33,795 nt of DNA, from assembly GCA_000695325.1 (NCBI GenBank), contig AVPN01000266.1, forward strand, positions 14,347 through 48,141, written 5' to 3'. Below are positions 12,301 through 21,696 of the stretch, one piece after another. The position numbers and the translations under genes were made by a program. Source of the DNA: Pleurobrachia bachei (lineage: Eukaryota; Ctenophora; Tentaculata; Cydippida; Pleurobrachiidae). Within the stretch, counting starts at the first letter, position 1. The number at the start of each line of letters is the position of its first letter. The notes under the pieces are model-generated. The model saw only the letters and a program-made list of their open reading frames with translations, was not told the DNA's origin and made no database searches.

Positions 12301-13898
12301 GTGAGGTACTACTACCGGGACGTAATCGGGACTTAGATTTTTGGTAAAGATTGACATGAAAAAGATCATTGTCAGGTCGCAGTCGGTTATCGGTTATTTC
12401 GTTGTTGTTGTTGTTTGGTTTTGATGCTAACGGGGGCGGTGGTCGGTTGTTGGATGCTGTCCGTTTTGGGGTTCCTTTAAACTTATCCTGACGTTTGATG
12501 TTAATAAGTACCTGGGCGAAGGGATAGAGTTAGTAATCAATAATCTGAGGGATAATTGGTCAAGAAGAATCATATCTAAGAGCTAATCCGATTTAACACC
12601 AAAAGGAGATATCAAATTACCTACTTCTCAATCCGATATATTCAACTTACAAAATCTCTGCAAGAAAGGTTATCACTGATACTAGGCCAAATATTAACCC
12701 CATACGTGACGCCATCCCCCGGGTCCTCGGGTCTCTCAACCCGCTTCCTCCCTGCCGCAAGAAACTCAAATGTGGGTAACCAATCGGTGACATGATGTAG
12801 ATGAGTGTTAGTGTAGCCTGTCTTGGATAGCAGCCCCGGTGCACGGACTATTGTAAGGGCTCGCACTCCACCCTCTAGAAAACTCCTCTTGCCCCCGCGG
12901 AGGGGGTAATTGGAACCCGGACCATCGTTAACAGCACCATTGTCACTTGTCACAACTACAACTGTGTTGTTACGGAACCCCCGGAGATCAAGAGTGTCGA
13001 GAATTGTCCTTATTCCTTCGTCCATACCCAAGATCATAGCTGCGTACTTGACACGCTTCTTGTTACGAGCCCGCTCGATTTCAGCCTTTTCAATGTGTTT
13101 AATCATTGTTTCCTGGGCGATATAAGGGGCGTGGGGCACTTGTAAAGCACAATATATAAACCAGGGATGATCCGACTTGACCTGGTTTAACAACTCAACT
13201 GTTCTCCCTACATAAATATTCGTACTGTAAACTCCTCTCATATCCTTGAGAATCTTATCCTTGAAATGACCGTTTTTAGTCCTAAAATTGTATCTCAAAT
13301 CGTATGCCTTCCGGTTTTCATGTGTAAAATGATCACTTGTTCCAGTGTAAAGTCCCAGAAAAGTATCAAATCCCCGGTAAAGAGGCGTGTACTCCGGCTT
13401 GAACATGCCCAGATGCCACTTCCCTACCGCATGGGTATCGTACCCATGATCTTTAAACATGTCACCCATTGTCCTCTCCTCGAGGGGTAGACCACTCTCC
13501 TCCTTAGGCTGAAAATTACCATGCCACGTGCCAGTTACAATGGAATGCCTACCGCTCATCAGAGCTGCTCGTGTGGGACCACACTGTGGCATCACGTAGT
13601 GATTCTCCAGCACGACCCCCTGTTCAGCGAGGAGATCAAGGGTAGGGGTGGGAATGTCGCTGCCCCGGAACCCCGCGTCCCCATAACCCATGTCATCAAC
13701 CACAATCATCAACACATTCGGAGGAGGAGGGTCAGACACGTTCGGAGGAGGGTCAGGAGCTGCATTAGGAGGAGGTGGAGGAGGTGCAGATGAGATGATT
13801 GTAGGGAGCTGGAGTAGGAGAAAGATGAAGCTGATATTGCATGATGATGTCAGAGTAGATAGGAGGAAAAGGAAGAGATGTAAAAGGAGGGCAATCAT
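9377..13898 (-). CDS. ARSB: Arylsulfatase B-type sulfatase with large acidic insertion
   Basis: Exons: 12651-13898, 11539-12511, 11283-11374, 9377-9565; 2502 bp, 833 residues, against about 533 for human ARSB. Start is the ATG at 13898, giving a hydrophobic leader, then a Pro-rich stretch (about 39-60). Catalytic features, numbered from this Met: VDDMGYGD with metal-binding D68 and D69; CGPTR at 106-110, the CxPxR signal whose Cys becomes formylglycine; GKWHLG at 159-164; the QVPHAP His at 256; SDNG at 318-321; and K337 in the LRGGKRS segment. After RDFVLINIK (about 413-422) comes about 300 residues of Asn-rich, basic and then Glu/Asp-rich sequence, before the conserved VARYSHWKLIIG; human ARSB has about 45 residues there. 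The family cleaves sulfate esters from glycosaminoglycans in lysosomes or outside cells. The exact substrate cannot be read from sequence; ARSI/J-like is possible. Confidence 0.9.
9785..10815. repeat. Diverged tandem array, ~150 bp period, in the last sulfatase intron
   Basis: The motif ACTCAAAATTGTGTGGAGC, with variation, occurs at 9785, 9925, 10081, 10240, 10390, 10536 and 10755, and inverted at about 10650 and 10798. The first six spacings are 140, 156, 159, 150 and 146 bp. Sequence between the motifs is AT-rich and diverged. The intron is 1.7 kb, the longest in this gene. Confidence 0.65.
10900..10983. repeat. Short foldback in sulfatase intron
   Basis: Arms 10900-10918 and 10964-10983 are inverted copies (GGTGTGTCCATTTTGGATT against its near complement) around a 45 bp loop. 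Confidence 0.5.
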
Positions 13899-15058
13899 GG
13901 CACACACAAAGAGAGTGTGGGGTTACGCCAGGCACTGCGAGATTCAATTACTTTTTTTGGAGCAGGGCCCCTCCTAAAACGATTTTAGTAAAACAAAGGG
14001 GATGTTATAACTGGTCATAGGTGGGGAATCACGTCCGAGGCATGGGAGGTCTTTACAATACAAGTCAAAACAGTATAGGAACACGGATGTCGGATATTAT
14101 ACAATGTTCAAACGTTTCACTAGGGTTGTCCCCCCTACTGAAATTTGGAGCTTCTAACTGAAATCCTACCACCAATGGTAGAGAATCATGCAGATGTCCG
14201 ATAATTAAATTTTGATGGACAGTAGAAATTCACTAACTATGCGGACCGTTAACAAGAGAATTTGATTATATATTGAACTTGACTATTGACTAATGTCAAT
14301 GAGTCGTGTAAATTCTACGTTCCATGTTGGCAGCCAGGCAGAGCACACAATTATGTACATATTTACATGAGGTGAAACTATAAAGTTATGTACACAAAAG
14401 CAAGTCCCTTGCTGCAAGGGCCCACCATTGAATGAACGATCCGCCATCAAACATGAACAGTACGAGAACCAAAGTAACTGTGGAAAGTAGGCCCAGAAAG
14501 GTTCAGAAGAAGATCAGAAAGTCAGAGGAAAAACAAAAAATACTAGTTACTGACGGTTAGATTTTGGCGAGATTTTTTATCGTACCCCAATACCAAATTG
14601 AAACAATAAGTACGGGTGGTCTCTTATCTATCGAAGTAGGTACGGCGTATACACAACAAATTTGAACTGTGATGATTTCTTCCATAATATATGCAAACAC
14701 ACATAATAAGTTATATTTTCCAGAATCTCATCGGATGAGATGAGAATTAAGGGGTCTTATTTCACTGGAAAACTGGCACTAAAGTTCACACTATTCCGTC
14801 ACCATAATCTCTGTAGGAGATCTCATCAAGACGTATTCAGTATTGTTGTAGGTATGTTGCATTGCAATGCCATTGTTTTGTTTGTATGCACCATTAGTCC
14901 ATACATAACTGACTCGTTGATTACACTTGGAATTAAAAGAAAAACAATGAATAAAACAGAAAATTTGTTCTGGTCGCGTCTTATGGACAAAAAAATAACT
15001 CTGATTTTGTAGAATTACACATATAATAAGCTAATTAATTAATTAAATAATAAGCTAA
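13899..15058. other. Intergenic region between sulfatase start and carboxypeptidase end
   Basis: This holds the presumed sulfatase promoter and the carboxypeptidase 3' end. Apart from the small ORF at 14432 and a duplicated AATAAGCTAATTAATTA block at about 15026-15062, I see nothing definite. Confidence 0.4.
14432..14560 (+). CDS. Doubtful small basic ORF or first exon
   Basis: ATG at 14432 opens 42 codons rich in Lys, Arg and Glu (VESRPRKVQKKIRKSEEKQK) with TAG at 14558-14560. A possible donor (GGTTAG at 14555) would join an acceptor near 14726 and stop six codons later. The composition looks coding, but there is no homology I recognise and no promoter evidence. It may be a short exon of an unseen gene or chance. 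Confidence 0.2.
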   Translation: MNDPPSNMNSTRTKVTVESRPRKVQKKIRKSEEKQKILVTDG

Positions 15059-18000
15059 TTAATCACTCCCAGTATCACGTTTAGAGTTCCTTTTACCACG
15101 TGGATTTGGAAGTGTTCGTTTTGATACTTTAGTCCTTCTCCAGTTAAGCGTCCTATCCTTCTCATATTGTCCTGATTTTAGCTCCTTTTTGAGTAGTTTT
15201 AGTTGTGACGCTAGAGCTAACCACTGAAAATAGAGGAGAGCATTACAATTTATGGTCATGTTTTGCGTTTTGTATCAGTAAAAAGGGGATCGATATACAA
15301 TTTAACCTGAGATATTGTGTAGGTGTTGATGCGTGTATCTGGTACAGTAAAGTCGTCCCTCGGGTCACCAACTTCCACAGTGAATGATAAAGGTGTAACG
15401 TAGTAATGGACATGATCCATCAATATACCATGACACTCATCTGAAAGTGGAGGGGGGGGGGTTGGTATAATTAACTCGAGGTTTGAGCGTTTTCTACAAT
15501 CAGCTTCAAATCATTATCATTGATTTTAGTCATTTTTCGGTGCCTGAGCCAATCAGAGGCCTTTATTTCGAAATCCAGGCCTCTGATTGGCTCACACACC
15601 GGAAAATGACCAAAAATGAAAATGCCCAAGCCCAAACTTCCCGATAAGATGGAAAGCTAATTTTGGTTGCGTTGGATTCGTCTCGAAAAGCTGATTCAGA
15701 AAAGCTCTGTGCCCCAAGGGGGTTTCAGACCACAGTCAGACCCTTATTATCAATAAAATATTAAGTAGCAATTTCATTTAGACTCAGAGGCCCTGAAAGT
15801 GGGAATCGTGAAATTCATATCTTACAGAGTACTGAATAAGCACTTCCACCAACAAAGTCTTGTCCCCCTAACGTTAGCTGAAAACTCCTCAAGGCATTAT
15901 CCCGATATCGTTTCTAAAATATTGGAGGGTTTCGTTTAATCAAAAAACATGTTCTCGTAAAATGTGCCTCGGAAGTTTTGTTGGCCATATATCTCGACCC
16001 CTAGTCTTTCTGTTACAAACAACTCACTATTTGGTGCTCGTTCCTTGGCAACCAGTTGTGTGCACCATACGGACTGAGCCAAAGATTCCCATAGGTGTGA
16101 TAGTCAATAAAATACTTCATCCCAGCACGGTACTTGAATAACAGTTTACTCAACGCCTGAAACAGACAAATATACATTCTATTCACGGAGAGAGAATTTC
16201 AAAACTATATTCAAGACCCCCTTTCCAAGAGCTCCGAACACTTAACTTAATCAGATCAGTAGATCACGTAAATCATGTTGAATGAAAACAATATTCGTTG
16301 AATGTGACTTACAGTGCTCTCCAGGGCGGAAAGAGCTTTTCCTCCTGAGTAAATCTCACTTTTAGCACCATAATTTTCATGGTCCATTGGATCTGTAAAT
16401 ACATTGTTTAAAGAAGTTAAGAGCCCATCTTTGCGCTGACAGGCTTATTTGAAGATATGAGAATGTAGGTTTAGGTCAATTCTTTGACAATCAAGGAAGA
16501 GATGATTTGTAAACATAGTTCGTATGAGTTTATTGATCCTAGATATAAGTGATGCATTAGTTGACGTACATGAACGGTATCCGTACAAGAAATTCCTGTT
16601 AAGGTCAACTCCCCTAAAGTTCGATCCTGGGATGGGCTCTCTGTTTTTCCTCCACATTCGATTCTGCAGTGAAATGATACATGTTAGCAGTTAGATATTA
16701 CAAACTGAAACTGCAAAATCTTGGCTAACGATTACACCAAGATCTTCGAAGCTATTTCTTCGACGCATCAAACTCAATCACACAGAAAAGCTTCGTTGGT
16801 TCTTGCGTGCAGATGGCTATTGCTAGTTTTTGACTGTCGTCACTACCAGAGTCAAAAACTAGCAATAGCTATCCGAGCGCAAGAACAAACGAAGCTTTTC
16901 TGTGTGATTGAGTAATTGATGCATCGAAGAAATAGCTTCGAAGATCTTGGTGTGATCGCGCCCTAACAAACCTTGAACATGGTATACTCGTATCCGTCAG
17001 GGTTGAGGCAGGGTACTATTATGAAGTGGAAGTTATCTCTGAGTAGCCTGGCATCCTTCGTGTTATACTTTAGAAGCTGAAAAAGGTTATCGGTGAGGGA
17101 TTTAGTAATAAACAATTCATTTTTGAAGCTGAAAAGAGATTTATCAACAAACAATTAAATTTTTTACGAGATCTGTACTAATTCTAGGTTGCTTTGTCTT
17201 ACAGACATTGATTTTGATTAATTGTGCTGATAACACCTTTTCGTGCGAGGTCAGATTTCCCAAAACAGCTTCTAAGGAACAGTAAATACAAGCTTAGCTT
17301 CTTACTCTGTGTATGATGTTCATGGTGATTGATCCAGCGACCCATTCCCTAGCATGTATCAAACTCGTTAGGAAGACAATATCTTTGCTGTTGTTCTTGT
17401 TGATGTGAATCGCTAAGAGATCCCTGAAAATTTAGTACCGTTATCAAAACTATATCGGTAAGAGGAGTAAGAACATTTGGAACAATTGAAAGTATGTAAT
17501 TGGCCGCTACATGGGACCTGAATACCTTTTTTCGTAAGTTTTACCAAACTTCTCAATCTTCACATAATCGTACTGCTTTTGAAGTCGATACAACTCACTG
17601 AAATGAAACTGGTGTGAGCTTGTAAATTCTCAAAACAACCTATTGAATATTCGTGCTCATTGGCCTGAAGTGCATGTTTAGTTTACGCCTTATTCAAAAC
17701 ATGATCAGGCTCTGCTGTAGTGCAGTTCCTACTGTCAGAGCATTGGCCTGACCCGATTCGCGAGAACTGTGGTCAGAGCATTGGCCTGACAGAGTTTCTA
17801 CCTTTTTATAGGTTCAAAGCTATTGTATCCAGTGTAGTTGTAGTACTTTCTATCATGGTTGGTAGTAACGTCCTCCACCCATCGGAATTCCTCCGTCGAT
17901 AGAACATCAAACATGTCCTCTGTTGTAGGACCTTCCTCCTCGGGGTCTGCTGCAGCAGCTGAGCGACGTTTACGGGCTATAATTTCCTTAAGTTGCTGAG

Positions 18001-18343
18001 GAGAATAAATGTATGTACGGACTTTAGGTAAATGTTACATGTCTCCATTCTCCAAGGTAAATGCAGTTCTTGTACACGTATAAGTACTGTTACTAAAAAG
18101 TGGAAATTTTTACCTCTTTTTGTAAAAGATAAAGATTCTTTGAATGTTTGAAGTTTTCACTTGGCGTTTTGTTAGGGTCCGCATGCCCAGAGACAAGGCC
18201 AGCGAAGAAGGACAAAACACTGAAAATATTCGACTCTAGGGTTTCTATGGTGGAACGCACTCAATGAAATGAATATGAAATTAAATTAAAGTTGATCGGT
18301 TAAATCTCTTATGATCGGTAACTTACCAAACAAAGTAAAACAT
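15059..18343 (-). CDS. Secreted M14A metallocarboxypeptidase (CPA/CPB type)
   Basis: Zinc exopeptidase that removes C-terminal residues. Exons: 18327-18343, 18114-18219, 17802-17995, 17526-17597, 17306-17423, 16972-17076, 16576-16663, 16313-16392, 16028-16156, 15826-15877, 15307-15440, 15059-15223; 1260 bp, 419 residues, all phases consistent. The donor at 16575 is weak and was chosen because it alone fits phase. Signal peptide: residues 1 to about 19 (starts MFYFVCVLSFFAGLVSG). Zinc ligands: H153 and E156 in HAREW, H280 in YHTYGN. Substrate site: NRMWRKN (205-211) and VDLNRNF (223-229). Catalytic Glu: E343 in FTVEVGD. A basic tetrad RKRR at 49-52 suggests furin-type cleavage. The region before the catalytic domain is about 85 residues and Ala/Glu-rich, with no propeptide fold I recognise. 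The last 50 residues are a Lys/Arg-rich tail absent from classical pancreatic enzymes. Specificity (A or B) cannot be assigned safely. Confidence 0.9.
15524..15615. repeat. Foldback (MITE-like) in carboxypeptidase intron
   Basis: Arms of about 39 bp (15524-15562 and 15577-15615) are close inverted copies around a 14 bp loop; both contain GAGCCAATCAGAGGCCT or its complement. Confidence 0.65.
16731..16956. repeat. 226 bp foldback element in carboxypeptidase intron
   Basis: Two arms of about 105 bp, 16731-16834 and 16851-16956, pair along nearly their whole length around a 16 bp loop. CTAAC lies at 16725-16729 and again at 16963-16967, a possible but imperfectly placed target duplication. The right arm ends about 14 bp from the splice donor of the exon ending at 16972. 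Confidence 0.8.
17734..17790. repeat. Paired copies of the GTCAGAGCATTGGCCTGAC motif
   Basis: Two exact direct copies, 17734-17752 and 17772-17790, 38 bp apart, in the intron just beyond the donor of the exon ending at 17802. A third, truncated copy lies at 20398-20413. Confidence 0.6.
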
Positions 18344-20104
18344 GATATTGCAGTAACTCTGAAGAGTAAATTAAAAAGAAATCAAGAAATCGACGACAAT
18401 AAAAACACTTTTCAAGTTGCTACTGCTGGTAGAGGTGGTGTCTGAGTGTGTATGTCTGGTGTCAACAATAAGTGCTTGTCAAGCTGTAGCACTACATCTG
18501 GGAAAACTCCCTACTTCTACCACGTCCAGTTTCATAGGGCAGCTACAATTTTAACAGTTGTTAGACTTCTTTATTAATATACAGAATACAATTCAATAAT
18601 TAGCAGAGACAGTATTTTATGATATTATACTACCATCGAATTAGATGCAGTATAAAGATATAAAACTACGCTGAATAAATAAACTAGAGATTTGAGAAAG
18701 AATTAATATAAATTGGTAAGCGATATGTTTCGAAATGCATACGCTTTTGCCATTGACTTGCTAAAATCTAGGAATCTTAAAGATATATCTTAGAAAAATG
18801 AGATATTGGTCTTATATGCACATGCTAAAAGGTTAATACATAATCGTAAACGGTTGAAAAATAATATTGATATTGCTTAACTGTAGTAGTAGACTAGAGC
18901 AATTAAATTTAAACCATAGGCAAGATAAAGAAGGATAGTTAATCATTGAAACCATAGGCAAGGTAAAGTCTTTACCTTGCCTTCTTTAGTAAAGAAGGAT
19001 ATAGTTAATCATCGAAAGCTTCCCGAAAGTTTAGACTCTCAAAGAGTTAAAATATAAAGAAAGCAGGAAGTTACTGCCGTAATCTGATGAGAACCTGCTC
19101 GATATCAGAGAGAAACAGAGCAACATTTCATGGAAGACTCTAGCTTGTATCGACTACATTTTGTATAATTATGGTACTATTATAATACAAGAAGTATGGT
19201 GCCTGTATAGAGATCTCATTGCATTACAATAAGATCAATGAAATCGTCGAACTACAAACTTAGAAAATCAAATACATGACTACCGTACAATTCGACTAAA
19301 GAAAAGAAAGGGAGCGAAATAGATTCGCTCAATATTGGAAATAGACTCATTCAGTAGGCGATTTCGAAAAAAGGCACGAGAATGACCCTCCAGACGAAAT
19401 GCACTATAATCCATCGTGCTCGACCGATCCGTAGTGCAGAGTTAGACTAAATGGGGACATGTGATCTCTCTTTGTCCAATTCTAGCTTTCTTTCTCCCTC
19501 TCTCTCTCACTTTCTCTCTCTCCCACTCTAATTTCCCGCTTGAGTAGTCTATTTACAAAACCATATAACCATTCCGAATTGAATAATCTTGAGTAAATTC
19601 TGTATGAGGGTTTACTTATACATATTTGGATATTTTATGTGTTTTAGGTATACCACTGAACATACACAAACAAACACGAGCATATATTTAGGAAATTAAA
19701 CAGCTTGACAAATGAATAAACATCTAGCTATTAGAGGTCAGTGTTATCAATGATGAGATTTGCATTGTTTCAATTTCATCTACTACCTACATCAAGACTT
19801 TGTTGAACAATTTAGATCTACTCAAATGCATTTCCTAACTGGGAATCACGATTCAAGCTATACTAATTACTTTCTTGTTTTGCAACATTTAACGGTTTGT
19901 AAGTTGGTCCCTTACCGTGTTTGGAGATAGATCAAAATATTACGAAACAAGAAAAACCATTTTTCATGTTTACTGGAGTATATTGATTTGGCGACAGCCA
20001 GAGTATACGGTATCATGCAAGTTTAGTGGTCAACCAAATTGCCGCAACTAGTGTCAGTCGATTTTGTAATCACAGAGAGTGAGACTAGAGTTAATTATGT
20101 TGGC

Positions 20105-20387
20105 CGGTTCCCTCCGGGTTTGGTGGGGTGCTCAACCAAGCTGGCAAACACAGGGAGGATTCATTTAATCACATCGTTTTGGCTAAATGTCCCATAATCA
20201 TATGTAAAGTGATAGACAAAGCCGCTTTAGCTAATTTGTAACAATTCTTCAATTTTTCAAAGTGATGTGGCTTTGTCTATCACTTACACATCATTATGGC
20301 GCATTTAGACGAAACATTGTGAATAAATGAGTCCTCCATGAGTTAACAGCCGGATAGCTGTGTCACCCCGGCCCACGAAGGGAACCA
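20105..20387. repeat. Foldback element, ~283 bp
   Basis: Arms of roughly 120 bp pair with about 80 percent identity by eye. The best-conserved part is GTGATAGACAAAGCC at about 20210-20223 against its complement at 20269-20284. The outer ends are GGTTCCCT and AGGGAACC. Confidence 0.65.
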
Positions 20388-20728
20388 CTACTACCCTGTC
20401 AGAGCATTGGCCTAAAAGCTACTACCACAATGATTTTGTAATCACTAAACAATAGACAGTTGATGAACAAAATTGATACACAAAGCTAAATGTACTCTTC
20501 AATTATAAACAATGTACAATGTACATACACACAGAATTGGTATACATGTATGTACAATGTATATACACACAAAATGTATGTACAGCACGTACAGGGTGCA
20601 AGCGTTGTAATATCTGCAGAAAAGTCTCCTAAACATGGTTATAACCTGTCTGCACCTAGGTACAGACAGCAACAATTAAGGAAGTAACAGTTGTAAGACA
20701 CTGCAAGGTTCAGACACACCTGTTTCCC

Positions 20729-20932
20729 CCAATTGGGGACAACAGTCGTGCCTGAACATCAGTTCAGGCCACGCCTATTTTCCACTGAGATCTGAGATCT
20801 TGGGCTTCAGTGACGGCTATTCCGGACGGCTATTCCGGATTCCCTAATTTAAGGGAATTATAGCCGTCACTGGAATCTCAGGTCTTTGGCCGTGGCCTAA
20901 ATCTGAGGTTCAGGCACGACCGTTTTCCCCAA
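20729..20932. repeat. Foldback element, ~204 bp
   Basis: Inverted arms meet near 20820-20860. CAGTGACGGCTAT (20808-20820) pairs exactly with 20860-20872, and GTCGTGCCTGAAC near 20745 pairs with GTTCAGGCACGAC near 20908. A 13 bp CGGCTATTCCGGA unit is duplicated at the centre. Confidence 0.65.
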
Positions 20933-21696
20933 CATCTTCTAGACTCTGCACAGTCTTACTCTTAGTACAACGTCAACATATGAGCAAATTTTAAAGTGAG
21001 TAGTGTGAAAGTTTTCGTACAGTCATTATTCAGAACATTTACACCAACACAGGTGAATGTGATCATGCATCCCGGACCCCATCATACAAACTGTCTTGGT
21101 AAACCTAAAATTAGCTGAATAAATCCAGTCAGTTGTCAATGCTCGCGGGGTGAAGTCTACACTTTGTATACAGGTTGATTTGTGGCATGGTGGTTTATAT
21201 ACAGAGCGGCTACAGAACCGGTAAATTTAACCACAACTTTAATTTAAGTTACCAAGTTAAAATAGTTTAAACCAATTTAAACCACATCCCTCGATATGTC
21301 AACAACAGACACTTATGTGTAGAACTGATCTAGAATATATGAACTACATACAGCGATATGATTCTCCAATATCCTTGAAGCTCACGTAAATTATAGGGGT
21401 GTGGATCAAGCTATGAAGGAATGTGGTTGGCGTAACAAAACATATGCCACATGCTTGGCAAGACCATTCTGGTTTCAAAACCACATGTTCCCTATTTCGA
21501 GTCACGAGATCTTGTGGCCGGCAAAAGTTACTATTTGCGTCTTTAAACATACATGTTTTATATTCTCAAATTGAAAATAAATTCATTAAAAACCATGCAA
21601 CAACTCACACGTCATATATTCACACATAACAATATCCTTCATATACAAAAAACGGTCGGCACAAAACACGTACTATAAATACAGTAAACCGGATTA

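Larger units (their letters stand above)
18344..21696. other. 3.3 kb without a recognisable gene
   Basis: No stretch here shows sustained coding character on either strand. It contains repeated GAAGGATA..GTTAATCAT pieces near 18927-19015, a CT-rich run at 19484-19525, short ACAATGTAYATACACACA repeats at 20513-20580, and two foldbacks listed separately. It should include the carboxypeptidase promoter on the left and the 3' end of the membrane-protein gene on the right. Confidence 0.5.

Noticed and set aside
13521-13977. Plus-strand Arg- and Gly-rich open frames
   Set aside because: Antisense of the sulfatase leader and Pro-rich segment.
14740-15012. Plus-strand 90-codon open frame
   Set aside because: No homology, no splice support and AT-driven composition.
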